NCBI GenBank assembly: GCA_045127595.1
Contig: JBGVQS010000001.1
Coordinates: forward strand, 1 to 64,000
Origin: Scatosoma sp045127595
GTDB lineage: Bacteria > Bacillota > Clostridia > Christensenellales > Borkfalkiaceae
Direction: 5' to 3'
DNA: 64,000 nt
The notes beneath the pieces were generated by a model. The model worked only from the letters and a program-made list of their open reading frames with translations, had not been told where the DNA came from and ran no database searches. A program made the translations under genes and the position numbers. Below are positions 39,159 to 47,713 of the stretch, piece by piece (the first letter of the stretch is position 1; each line of letters starts with the position of its first letter).

Positions 39159-40427
39159 TCATTCGGTATCGAGCATGATACGAAGAATTTCCTTATCCGT
39201 TTCCCGCATACCGTCCTGCGCAAGCCGAGATACGCTCTTGATCGTGTTCTCCACGCCCGATTTCACGATTCCGTCTCCCGCAAAAAATTCGTTGCCGTTG
39301 TAATACATATTCAAGCCGAGCAAACCGCTTTCTACCGCCGTAGCAATCTTTGCCGCGCAGCTCGCTTTCGCGCCGTCGCAAATAATACCCGAATCGATTG
39401 CCAACGCATTGACGAGCGTATGGTTGATTTCCGCTTTTCCGCCGCCGAGCAAATACGCTACGCCGCAAGCCGCGCCCGCACCCGCCGAAACGACGCCGCA
39501 GTAAGCGGATAACGCGCCGATTCCGTCCTTTAAATGCACGGTAATTAGGTTGGAAACGCAAAGCGCGCGATAAAGCTTTTCTTGGGAAATATGCAAGCCT
39601 CTTGCATACACGATTACGGGTACGGAAGCGGTAATACCTTGGTTGCCGCTACCCGAATTGATGATAACGGGTAATTCGCAACCGTTCATTCTTGCGTCGC
39701 TTGCCGCCGCCGCATACGCCTTTGCCGTAATTTTTATATCCGGTTGATAACTACGCAAAAGTACCTTTCCGATATTCGCGCCGTAATCGTTTTTCAGCCC
39801 TTCTTCCGCAATCGCCATATTGTATGCGATTTGTCTATCCAAGCAAGCCTTCACTTCGTTTACGTCCACTTGATCCGCAAACGTGATAACGTCTTCTACG
39901 TTTAAGCAGGATCTATCCGTTTGCACCTGCTCACACAAAGCGTTTTCGTAGAGCACCTGCCCGTCGAGCTTTACGCATACGACGTTGGTATGCGCGTCGC
40001 AAATGCGGACGTAAGAAACGTGTTCCTTGGAGCGCAAGGTAATCCCTATATCGAATATCCTCGCGTTTTCAGGCGTAACAATCTCAACGTCAAACTCTTC
40101 TTTTACCTTGGAAATTTCCACGATTTGCGCCTTGGAAACCTGAGAAATAACTTCGAGTTGTTTCTCCGCGTTCCCAGCAACAAGCCCTGCCGCAAACGCC
40201 GATTTTATACCGCGCATACCGCCCGTATGCGGTACGGTTACACTCTTGGCGTTTTTGACGATATTACCGCTGACTTCCACAAGCGCGGATATGGGATCTC
40301 CGATTAAAATTTGTCTTGCCTTTGCCGTAGCGTAAGCAATTGAAATCGGCTCGGTACAGCCCATCGCAGGGACAAGCTCTTCTTGTAAAATTTTTATGTA
40401 ATTGCGTGCGTTGTTTTCCGTAAGCAT
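39159..40427 (-). CDS. UPF0597-family L-cysteine desulfidase / serine dehydratase-like enzyme
   Basis: This 422-aa protein is of the CyuA/YhaM (UPF0597) family, related to the alpha subunit of iron-sulfur L-serine dehydratase. Likely cluster ligands appear in AMGCTEPISIAYATAK, and CDGAKASCAAKI near the C-terminus; other motifs are VPHTGGMRGIKSAFAAG and INSGSGNQGITASVPV. Members degrade cysteine to pyruvate, ammonia and sulfide. Its place next to serC fits serine/cysteine metabolism; whether it acts on serine or cysteine is open. Confidence 0.85.
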   Translation of the reverse strand: MLTENNARNYIKILQEELVPAMGCTEPISIAYATAKARQILIGDPISALVEVSGNIVKNAKSVTVPHTGGMRGIKSAFAAGLVAGNAEKQLEVISQVSKAQIVEISKVKEEFDVEIVTPENARIFDIGITLRSKEHVSYVRICDAHTNVVCVKLDGQVLYENALCEQVQTDRSCLNVEDVITFADQVDVNEVKACLDRQIAYNMAIAEEGLKNDYGANIGKVLLRSYQPDIKITAKAYAAAASDARMNGCELPVIINSGSGNQGITASVPVIVYARGLHISQEKLYRALCVSNLITVHLKDGIGALSAYCGVVSAGAGAACGVAYLLGGGKAEINHTLVNALAIDSGIICDGAKASCAAKIATAVESGLLGLNMYYNGNEFFAGDGIVKSGVENTIKSVSRLAQDGMRETDKEILRIMLDTE

Positions 40428-40436
40428 ACTTTCCCT

Positions 40437-42359
40437 TTACGCGTTTTCCAGCGCAACTTCTTCTTGCTGTTCCTTGCGGATAAATTCCGCCGCGATACAT
40501 TCGCGCTTGTCTATGGTGTACGTGGGAACAAGCTCTTTTACCCATTCTTTCATGCTATCCGTTTCACTGTAAGCCGCTTCGTAAAGCTTATCAAGCGTAG
40601 CAAACAGATTTTCTTCGTCGAGCGGGATCGGCTTTGCAATACTGATCAAGCCGTTCGGCGTCTTTTGCAAGCCTTCTTCTTCCATCAAACGTTCTTCAAA
40701 GAGCTTTTCGCCCGGACGAAGCCCCGTGCACTTAATTTCAATATCCACGCCCGGTTCAAGCCCCGAAAGCTTGATAAGATTATACGCCAAATCGTAAATT
40801 CTAACAGGCTCGCCCATATCGAGAACGAAAATTTGCCCGCCCTTTGCGTATGCGCCTGCTTGCAAAACGAGCGAAACCGCTTCGGGAATGGTCATGAAAT
40901 AACGGATAATGTCTTTGTGGGTTACCGTGATAGGACCGCCTTCCGCAATTTGCTTTTTGAAAAGAGGGATAACCGAACCGTTTGAACCGAGCACGTTACC
41001 AAAACGCACAGCAACAAACTTCGTCGTCTTGCTGTTTTTGCCGATCGTTTGAATGATCATTTCGCAAATACGCTTCGTCGCGCCCATAATATTCGTGGGG
41101 TTGACCGCTTTATCCGTCGAAATCTGCACAAAGGTTTCTACGCCGAAATCGTTCGCCGCTTGCGCTACGTTCAACGTACCGAATACGTTATTTTTCACCG
41201 CTTCGTTCGGGCTCGTTTCCATCAACGGTACGTGTTTATGCGCCGCCGCATTGAACACGATTTGCGGGCGGAATTTGTCAAATACGTCGCGGATTTTATT
41301 TCTATCGCGAATACTTGCAATCAACGTCAACAGCTTCAAATTAGGATATTTGCGTTTGAGCTCCTGCTCGATTTCATACGCATTATTTTCGTAAATATCA
41401 AGAATAATCAGTTCTTCGGGGTTATGCGAAGCAATTTGACGGCAAAGCTCGCTGCCGATAGAACCGCCGCCGCCCGTTACGAGCACCGTCTTGTTTTCAA
41501 TGTAGCCCATGACTTCGTCAAGGTTGACTTCTACCTGCTCTCTACCCAAAAGGTCTTGGATTTCCACGTGGCGGAATTTTGATACCGTTACCTGTCCGTT
41601 CGCAAGCTGATAAATCCCGGGAAGCACCTTTACAGGGCAAGCACAACCCGAACAGCGCTGAATGATTTTGCTGAGCTTTTTACGTTCTACGGACGGCATC
41701 GCAACAAAAATTTCTTCCACGCCAAATTCTTTAGCGATTTCCATAACCTTTTTCGTACCGCCAGGCACAACGCGCACGTCGGAAATCATTTTTCCCCAAA
41801 TCGCTTCGTTGTCGTCGAGAACGCATACGGGTTGATATTGAATTCTTTGGCTTGATTGCATTTCTTTGATGAGCGCAAGCCCCGCTTCGCCACCGCCGAC
41901 AATCATGACGCGGTGCAGCTTTTCTTTCCGAGAAAGCCGACGGTTTCTCAACGCCAAATAAAAACGCTTTACGTAGCGCAAAGAAACAACGCCAAAAAAG
42001 AGCAATACGCTGTAAATGAGCATAACGCTGAACCCAAGACCGTGTTCCCGTTTAATCAAAGCGCTGAATACTACGTTTAAAACGGAAATTACTACAACGG
42101 AAAATACAATTCTTATCCCTTCGTACAAACCGATGGTCGAATATACGAGCGAATACAATTTTGCAAAAGCAAATACGGCAAGCGTAAACGCAAGGTTGCC
42201 TAAAATCCAAAACCAAACGAATTTGTTTGGATTGATAATTTCTTCATACTTCGCAAAGCTCATTATCCAAAAGGAAGCAAGCGCCGCAACAATCACAATC
42301 ATTACGTCCGCAAGCGCAACCAACAGTTTTGGATACATGTTTTTCCAAGTATTTTTCAT
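40437..42359 (-). CDS. CapD/FlaA1-type membrane nucleotide-sugar 4,6-dehydratase
   Basis: This 640-aa protein has four N-terminal membrane segments (about residues 10-125), a CoA-binding-like Rossmann domain (RVMIVGGGEAGLALIKEMQS) and a C-terminal SDR-type epimerase/dehydratase domain. The latter starts NKTVLVTGGGGSIGSELCRQ, followed by FNAAAHKHVPLME, and ISTDKAVNPTNIMGATKRI, where Met replaces the usual active-site Tyr of the YxxxK motif, as is typical for the family. Such enzymes make UDP-4-keto-6-deoxy sugars for capsule or glycoprotein glycans. It stands alone here. Confidence 0.9.
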   Translation of the reverse strand: MKNTWKNMYPKLLVALADVMIVIVAALASFWIMSFAKYEEIINPNKFVWFWILGNLAFTLAVFAFAKLYSLVYSTIGLYEGIRIVFSVVVISVLNVVFSALIKREHGLGFSVMLIYSVLLFFGVVSLRYVKRFYLALRNRRLSRKEKLHRVMIVGGGEAGLALIKEMQSSQRIQYQPVCVLDDNEAIWGKMISDVRVVPGGTKKVMEIAKEFGVEEIFVAMPSVERKKLSKIIQRCSGCACPVKVLPGIYQLANGQVTVSKFRHVEIQDLLGREQVEVNLDEVMGYIENKTVLVTGGGGSIGSELCRQIASHNPEELIILDIYENNAYEIEQELKRKYPNLKLLTLIASIRDRNKIRDVFDKFRPQIVFNAAAHKHVPLMETSPNEAVKNNVFGTLNVAQAANDFGVETFVQISTDKAVNPTNIMGATKRICEMIIQTIGKNSKTTKFVAVRFGNVLGSNGSVIPLFKKQIAEGGPITVTHKDIIRYFMTIPEAVSLVLQAGAYAKGGQIFVLDMGEPVRIYDLAYNLIKLSGLEPGVDIEIKCTGLRPGEKLFEERLMEEEGLQKTPNGLISIAKPIPLDEENLFATLDKLYEAAYSETDSMKEWVKELVPTYTIDKRECIAAEFIRKEQQEEVALENA

Positions 42360-42418
42360 TTGTCTTACTCCTCTTAATGCAAAAATTTATTATAAAATAA
42401 TAAAATGTGTTCTTTTCT

Positions 42419-42447
42419 ATTATACCACCGTGTTTTCTTTATGTCAA
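42419..42447 (-). promoter_or_regulatory. Sigma-A promoter of the CapD-type gene
   Basis: On the minus strand, TTGACA (42442-42447), a 17-base spacer and TATAAT (42419-42424) lie about 60 bases before the start. It probably also serves the UPF0597 gene and serC downstream. Confidence 0.85.
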
Positions 42448-42521
42448 GGATTTGTCGATTTCTTTTTTATTTCATAAAAAGCTCTTTTTATTAAACAAAA
42501 ATCACGGCAATTTTTTATTTA

Positions 42522-42727
42522 GTGGCAGCAGGTACGCGTTGAATGCATTTTTACATAAAAAATACGCTCGACAAAACCCGTCAAGCGCATAAAAAATAAT
42601 ATTTTTCTTTTTAATTGTTTTACGTAGTCGAAAAATCAAAAAATGCATTGCGTTACGCCTCAAGCATTAAGCCTGCGATTATACGTTACCGTTGAGAATC
42701 ACACTCAACGCGTACCTGCCTGCCGCA
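42522..42727. repeat. Inverted-repeat-bounded intergenic segment
   Basis: The 408-base gap between the CapD gene and guaA has no gene. CAGGTACGCGTTGA at 42529-42542 is inverted at 42705-42718, with GGCAG-type flanks on both copies (one gap). An inner pair GAATGCATTTTT / AAAAAATGCATTG and a hairpin GTTGAG-AATCACA-CTCAAC (42691-42709) add symmetry. It could be a small non-autonomous mobile element or a structured 3' UTR of guaA. Confidence 0.45.
42557..42590 (-). terminator. Terminator downstream of guaA
   Basis: On the minus strand, ATGCGCTTGAC pairs with GTCGAGCGTAT (two G-U pairs), followed by T's. It is about 180 bases after the guaA stop. Confidence 0.7.
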
Positions 42728-42767
42728 AAATGCACGATTTTTCAGCTTTTTTGCGTAATTTTAGGCA

Positions 42768-43748
42768 TTATTCCCATTCGATCGTTCCTGAAGGCTTCGG
42801 CGTGAGATCGTAAAGCACGCGGTTTACGTTTTCCACTTCCGTCGTGATACGCTGCGTGATCTTTTTCAATAACTCGTAAGGAATTTCTTCAATGGTCGCC
42901 GTCATTGCGTCTACGGTGTTTACCGCACGGATAATTACGGGGTACGCGTACGTTCTTTTGCCGTCCTTTACCCCTACCGAACGGAAATCGGGCACAGCCG
43001 TGAAATACTGCCATACCTTGCCTTCCAAGCCCGCGTTTTCAAATTCTTCGCGCAAAATTGCGTCCGATTCGCGCACGGCTTCCAAACGTTCGCGCGTGAT
43101 TGCGCCCAAACAGCGCACGCCAAGCCCAGGTCCGGGGAAAGGTTGACGGTATACCATGCCGTCGGGTAACCCTAACGCACTGCCTACCATACGAACTTCG
43201 TCTTTATAAAGGAACTTCAAGGGTTCAACCAGCTCAAATTGCATATCTTCGGGAAGCCCCCCAACGTTATGATGCGCCTTAACGCCGTCGCTTTCGATAA
43301 TGTCGGGATAGATCGTGCCTTGCGCAAGGAATTCAATCCCCTCTTGTTTTCTCGCTTCTTCTTCAAACACGCGAATAAATTCCGCGCCGATAATCTTGCG
43401 TTTCTTTTCGGGTTCTTCGACGTTTGCGAGCTTTCCAAGGAATCTATCCACCGCATCTACGTACACGAGATTCGCGTCCATTTCATCACGGAACACCTTT
43501 ACTACCTGCTCGGGTTCGCCCTTTCTCAACAAACCGTGATTGACGTGTACGCAAACAAGCTGTTTGCCGATTGCTTTCACAAGCAAAGCTGCTACCACGG
43601 ACGAATCTACGCCGCCCGACAGCGCAAGCAATACCTTTTTACCGCCGACTTGCGCACGGATTTCTTGCACTTGCTCGTCAATAAAAGCGTCTGCAAGCGC
43701 CTTTGTAGTGATACGCGCCATCGATTCGGGACGTACGTTGTTTTCCAT
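42768..43748 (-). CDS. guaA: GMP synthase, synthetase subunit only
   Basis: This 326-aa protein has the ATP-pyrophosphatase domain (LLALSGGVDSSVVAALL, about residues 40-56) and the GMP synthase dimerisation domain (PFPGPGLGVRCLGAITRERL to LYDLTPKPSGTIEWE). It aminates XMP to GMP. The N-terminal glutamine amidotransferase half of ordinary bacterial GuaA (about 190 residues) is absent, and the start MENNVRPESMARITTKALAD has an SD, so this is a genuine short form like archaeal GuaAB. A separate amidotransferase or free ammonia must supply nitrogen. It is next to guaB. Confidence 0.9.
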   Translation of the reverse strand: MENNVRPESMARITTKALADAFIDEQVQEIRAQVGGKKVLLALSGGVDSSVVAALLVKAIGKQLVCVHVNHGLLRKGEPEQVVKVFRDEMDANLVYVDAVDRFLGKLANVEEPEKKRKIIGAEFIRVFEEEARKQEGIEFLAQGTIYPDIIESDGVKAHHNVGGLPEDMQFELVEPLKFLYKDEVRMVGSALGLPDGMVYRQPFPGPGLGVRCLGAITRERLEAVRESDAILREEFENAGLEGKVWQYFTAVPDFRSVGVKDGKRTYAYPVIIRAVNTVDAMTATIEEIPYELLKKITQRITTEVENVNRVLYDLTPKPSGTIEWE

Positions 43749-43804
43749 ATTTTTTTCTCCTTTTTTGGTAAAAATAACTACAATTTTAGCATTTTGGGTT
43801 AATG

Positions 43805-43839
43805 AAAAACGCGAAACATATTCCCGTATCCGCGTTTTT
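43805..43839 (-). terminator. Hairpin between guaB and guaA
   Basis: AAAAACGCG (43805-43813) and CGCGTTTTT (43831-43839) are perfect inverted copies with T's following on either strand. It may attenuate read-through from guaB into guaA. Confidence 0.65.
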
Positions 43840-43847
43840 CTTCTTTT

Positions 43848-45302
43848 TTAGTGTTGTGAATAGTTCGGCGCTTCTTTGCTGATGGAAATGTCGTGAGGAT
43901 GACTTTCCACAAGACTTGCGTTGGTAATCCGCACGAATTCCGAATCCGTGCGAAGCGCTTCGATATTTGCTTTGCCGCAATATCCCATACCAGCGCGCAA
44001 ACCGCCTTTCATTTGATAAATAACTTCCGCAACGCTCCCACGGTAAGGCACTCTGCCTTCTACCCCTTCGGGAACGTATTTCTTTTGACCTTCTTGGAAA
44101 TATCTGTCGTTGCTGCCCGCAGCCATCGCGCCAAGCGAACCCATACCGCGATAAACCTTGTAGCTTCTGCCTTGATAAAGCTCGACTTCGCCAGGGCTTT
44201 CAAACGTACCAGCAAGCAACGAACCAACCATAACCGCGCTACCGCCCGCCGCGAGCGCTTTTACAATATCGCCGCTGTATTTGATGCCGCCGTCCGCGAT
44301 AACACGCTTGCCGTATTTGTCTGCCATTTCCGCGCAGTCCATAACCGCCGTGAGCTGCGGAACGCCGATACCCGCAACGATACGAGTCGTACAAATCGAA
44401 CCAGGGCCGATCCCTACCTTTACTACGTCCGCGCCCGATTTAATAAGCGCTTCCGTTGCAGCCGCCGTTGCCACGTTTCCTGCGATAAGCGGAACGTTCG
44501 GGTATTTCGATTTAATTTCTTCTACCTTTTTCAATACGCCTGCGGAATGCCCATGCGCCGTGTCGATTGCAATAATATCCGCTTTCGCTTCGATAAGCGC
44601 CGCAATACGTTCCATGGTATTTGCCGCAGTTCCTACCGCCGCGCCAACGAGCAGTCTGCCGTTTTCATCACGAGCGGAATTAGGATACTGAATGGATTTT
44701 TCAATATCTTTAATCGTAATAAGCCCTTTCAAGTAGCCCTTTTCGTCTACGATAGGCAATTTTTCAATTCTGTGTTTACCGAGAATTTTTTGCGCGTCGG
44801 CAAGCGAAGTTCCAACAGGCGCGGTAATCAAACCGTCCTTGGTCATGACGTTGGAAATCGGTTGATCGAAATTGCTTTCAAAACGCAAATCGCGGTTGGT
44901 CAAAATACCGACAAGCTTCCCATCTTTCGTAATAGGTACGCCGCTGATACGGTATTTTTCCATAAGCGCAATCGCGTCGCGAACAAGATTATCAGGCGCA
45001 AGGAAAAACGGATCGGTAATAACGCCGTGTTCGCTGCGTTTTACACGATCGACGTGCGCGGCTTGTTCTTCGATAGACATGTTCTTGTGAATGATTCCAA
45101 GACCGCCTTCGCGAGCCATCGCAATCGCCATACGGCTTTCGGTAACGGTATCCATTGCCGCGCTGATAAGGGGAAGATTCAATTTTACCGTATCCGTGAG
45201 CTTCGTACGCAAATCCACGTCTGCGGGTAAAACCTCGGATGCCTGCGGAATGAGAAGAACGTCGTCAAACGTAAGAGCTTCTTTCACGATTCTGCTGCCC
45301 AT
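43848..45302 (-). CDS. guaB: GuaB, IMP dehydrogenase
   Basis: This 484-aa enzyme oxidises IMP to XMP with NAD. The barrel has LTFDDVLLIPQASEVLP, the catalytic loop GPGSICTTRIVAGIGVPQL with the active Cys, YKVYRGMGSLGAMA and the flap region KKYVPEGVEGRVPYRG. Two CBS domains are inserted at about residues 95-205 (KYRISGVPITKDGKLVGILT, KHRIEKLPIVDEKGYLKGLI). Together with guaA it forms the guanine branch. Confidence 0.96.
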   Translation of the reverse strand: MGSRIVKEALTFDDVLLIPQASEVLPADVDLRTKLTDTVKLNLPLISAAMDTVTESRMAIAMAREGGLGIIHKNMSIEEQAAHVDRVKRSEHGVITDPFFLAPDNLVRDAIALMEKYRISGVPITKDGKLVGILTNRDLRFESNFDQPISNVMTKDGLITAPVGTSLADAQKILGKHRIEKLPIVDEKGYLKGLITIKDIEKSIQYPNSARDENGRLLVGAAVGTAANTMERIAALIEAKADIIAIDTAHGHSAGVLKKVEEIKSKYPNVPLIAGNVATAAATEALIKSGADVVKVGIGPGSICTTRIVAGIGVPQLTAVMDCAEMADKYGKRVIADGGIKYSGDIVKALAAGGSAVMVGSLLAGTFESPGEVELYQGRSYKVYRGMGSLGAMAAGSNDRYFQEGQKKYVPEGVEGRVPYRGSVAEVIYQMKGGLRAGMGYCGKANIEALRTDSEFVRITNASLVESHPHDISISKEAPNYSQH

Positions 45303-45338
45303 ATAAATATCTCCTTTTATAATAAAACTTTTATTCTG

Positions 45339-45953
45339 TTAATTGTTAGCGTATTGATCGATAAACGACAAAACCGACTGCAAATACGTCAGTTCGGACG
45401 CGTTTAAAGGCGTTGCTTGCAAAGCTTGCAACTCCGTCTTGATCAAAGCTACCGTTTCAAAATCCCCCGATTGCATAGCCGTATACAATACGGCAACCGC
45501 CGCGTTGTTCCGCGTAAATTCTCCCCCGTTCCATTCAAAAGCGGAGTCTACTGCGTCCTGCGTTTTCCCCTGTTCATATTTCGCTACGCATACTTTCCCG
45601 TAGATATATTGTTCGTAGGGCATCTCCCCGCTAATCACTTCGTTTTTATGTGCGCAATATTCCTCAAATTCGGAATCGGCAATAAATTTTTCTCCGCACG
45701 TTTCGATTTTGTCGCTATCGTCCATACCGATGGCTACTTCCGTAGCGTACGCAATATAATAAATATCGCCGCTGCCTTTATAAGCGCGACGAGCAAAATG
45801 GACGCTCGCCGAATCCATACCAAGGTCGTACGTAAGCCCCATCATTGTGGAAGGATAGAAGGTTACAAGCATAGCGACCATGAAAACAAACAAGACCGCA
45901 ATCGCCGCAAGCGTACTAAATACAGCTTTTCGAATGATCTTGTCCGTGCCCAT
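45339..45953 (-). CDS. Membrane-anchored protein of unknown function (204 aa)
   Basis: One N-terminal membrane segment (FSTLAAIAVLFVFMVAMLVT, about residues 12-31) is followed by an extracytoplasmic helical domain with repeated short helices (FARRAYKGSGDIYYIAYATE, ALYTAMQ-like VLYTAMQSGDFETVALIKTE) that resemble TPR-like packing. No catalytic motif is seen. It is upstream of guaB with its own promoter. Confidence 0.7.
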   Translation of the reverse strand: MGTDKIIRKAVFSTLAAIAVLFVFMVAMLVTFYPSTMMGLTYDLGMDSASVHFARRAYKGSGDIYYIAYATEVAIGMDDSDKIETCGEKFIADSEFEEYCAHKNEVISGEMPYEQYIYGKVCVAKYEQGKTQDAVDSAFEWNGGEFTRNNAAVAVLYTAMQSGDFETVALIKTELQALQATPLNASELTYLQSVLSFIDQYANN

Positions 45954-45981
45954 ACTACTCTCCTCCCATTGTATTTATCCT

Positions 45982-46010
45982 ATTTTACCACATTGGAAAC
46001 AAAAAATCAA
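45982..46010 (-). promoter_or_regulatory. Promoter of the membrane-anchored protein and perhaps guaB
   Basis: On the minus strand, TTGATT (46005-46010), a 17-base spacer and TAAAAT (45982-45987). Confidence 0.6.
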
Positions 46011-46067
46011 CTGTATAAACGAAATTTGTTGGGTATCTTTTGCAGCTTTTTTTAATATAATGTAACT

Positions 46068-46766
46068 ATGAAAACAATTTTAGTCAAAAAAAAGATGATT
46101 TCACTCAAGAAAATGTTATTTGCAAGTTTTTGTACCCTATTATTGCTCTTTTTTTTACCCCTGACCGCATGTAAAAAATCGGTAAAATATTACGATTACG
46201 TATCTGAGCTACGGAATAATATCTTCCTATATTCCAACGACGAGCTTTCCCTGCGCGTATTTTCTTCCGTCAAGGAAGTCCCCTACGATTCGGACGGAAT
46301 CAAACGGGATTGCTCCCCCAGAACGGAGTTTTTCCTTACCGCACCGTCGGGAGATAAAAACTACATACTCACCTTCGTCGTCAACGGCAAGGAATACGGC
46401 GGAGAACTCTCGTTCGATAACGTGAAAGCGGAATATTATTATTCCTGCTCTCTGGATACTTCTTCTTTAAAGGAAATCTCCTGTAAGCTGCAACAGGGAG
46501 AATCAGAGCAAACCTTTTCCGCGTTGTCCGTTTTGACGGAAAAGACTTTGCAGCCCAAAGCAATTTTGCAAAATTTGGTTCATGAAGAAAAAGAGCTCTT
46601 TGATTCCATGACGGACAAATACGGCTTTGCGGGAGAAATTTACCTGCGCTTACTCTTTGAAGACGCGCCCTTTTATTACGTGGGCGTAATCAATCGGCAG
46701 GGTAACGTTTATGCATTCCTTTTTAATGCCGAAACAGGAAAGCTCCTTGCAAAAAGACAATCGTAA
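46068..46766 (+). CDS. Putative lipoprotein (232 aa)
   Basis: The N-terminus is a lipoprotein signal: basic residues, a hydrophobic core (FASFCTLLLLFFLPL) and lipobox LTAC with the Cys near residue 35. The mature part is beta-rich (YILTFVVNGKEYGGELSFDN) and ends with AFLFNAETGKLLAKRQS, like the end of a PepSY-type repeat. A TATAAT box at 46056-46061 places the likely transcript start at or next to the ATG, and no SD is visible, so it may be leaderless; the -35 is poor. The function is unknown. Confidence 0.7.
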   Translation: MKTILVKKKMISLKKMLFASFCTLLLLFFLPLTACKKSVKYYDYVSELRNNIFLYSNDELSLRVFSSVKEVPYDSDGIKRDCSPRTEFFLTAPSGDKNYILTFVVNGKEYGGELSFDNVKAEYYYSCSLDTSSLKEISCKLQQGESEQTFSALSVLTEKTLQPKAILQNLVHEEKELFDSMTDKYGFAGEIYLRLLFEDAPFYYVGVINRQGNVYAFLFNAETGKLLAKRQS

Positions 46767-46772
46767 GCAAAA

Positions 46773-46810
46773 ATCCCCGAGCCATTCCGCTCGGGGATCG
46801 TTATTTTTTT
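46773..46810. terminator. Bidirectional terminator
   Basis: ATCCCCGAGC (46773-46782) and GCTCGGGGAT (46789-46798) pair perfectly. A T-run follows on plus (TTATTTTTTT) and a shorter one on minus, serving the convergent lipoprotein and DUF308-like genes. Confidence 0.9.
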
Positions 46811-46814
46811 CATT

Positions 46815-47294
46815 TTAATCGCTTATCAATGCGTTAGCAAACAGCAAACCGCCCTCTGCAACCGTCAGCACTCCACTGATGATAAATACCCAGTCTACCG
46901 TATTATTTTGATTAAAGAGCAATAAAACGCCGACAAGCAACAAAAATGCAGGTGTTGCGTATTCGTTGATGAGTTTCAGCCAACCGTCGCAAATTACCCC
47001 TTTTTTTACCTTGTAATACAAAATCAAAAGTCCTGCCACGAGCAAGATTGCCGCAAGGGTATAGAGCACGGCGCGAACAACCGACCAAGCGCATATAATC
47101 AGCAATACTCCCACCGCGAGCCTGATTATGGCAAGCGGAACGGCGTGTTCCACCAAAGAGAGAATCCCGAAAGCGAGTAAACAAACCCCCGCGACCGTCA
47201 GCGCAATACTAATCACCTTTGCTTTGAGCAAAATGAGCAATACGCCGAGCACTGTTGCAAGCAACGCTGCGATGATTTTTTCCGTTTTTTTCAT
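46815..47294 (-). CDS. DUF308/HdeD-like membrane protein (159 aa)
   Basis: This protein has six likely membrane segments with short Gly-rich loops (AALLATVLGVLLILLKAKVI, ALTVAGVCLLAFGILSLVEH, LLIICAWSVVRAVLYTLAAI, LLLVGVLLLFNQNNT). The pattern of paired helices with a GxLxLxxP-like turn fits the DUF308/HdeD group, whose role is unclear. It stands alone between two terminators. Confidence 0.65.
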   Translation of the reverse strand: MKKTEKIIAALLATVLGVLLILLKAKVISIALTVAGVCLLAFGILSLVEHAVPLAIIRLAVGVLLIICAWSVVRAVLYTLAAILLVAGLLILYYKVKKGVICDGWLKLINEYATPAFLLLVGVLLLFNQNNTVDWVFIISGVLTVAEGGLLFANALISD

Positions 47295-47713
47295 GAACCC
47301 TCCCCCCTGCGTTTTATACGCGGCGGCCGTTCCTTTAAAGTCATAACCGCTTTCTCCTTATTATATGCTTATTTTTTTAATTTCTTGCATTATCTTTATA
47401 TGAGATTGCTTCGTCGTTTCATTCCTCGCAAGGATAAATGCGAAAAAAAGATTACAGAATTGCTTTTCTTTACAACAAATAACAAAAAATACGTGATACC
47501 GAAAAAGTATCACGTAAGGTTTCTTTATTTTTTATTCTACGTTTTGCGACTTTGCAACAGCGTCGTTGCAAAGTGCAGCCGTTTTCTCTTTTGCAAGGCT
47601 TTTTGACCGTCTTTTCCAACGTTTCCAAAAACGCTTGACGTTTTCCCGCCGAATGCGCTTTCGTAAAAGCTCAATACTGTATTATATGCAAATTTCCCCC
47701 TTTTTAGTACCCC
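47295..47713. other. Gene-free 419-base gap with two strong hairpins
   Basis: No frame here looks coding. The gap holds a terminator (47484-47516, minus), a perfect palindrome CTTTGCAAC-AGCGTC-GTTGCAAAG (47550-47573), and a TATAAT-like box on the minus strand near 47690. A short transcript of about 200 nt between that box and the terminator is conceivable; otherwise this is the long 3' UTR of the PfkB gene. Confidence 0.4.
47484..47516 (-). terminator. Terminator downstream of the PfkB gene
   Basis: TACGTGATAC and GTATCACGTA pair perfectly around a 7-base loop, followed by six T's on the minus strand. Confidence 0.85.

Noticed and set aside
43893..45230. Plus-strand frame of 445 codons
   Set aside because: It is antisense to guaB, which has the full IMP dehydrogenase signature set.
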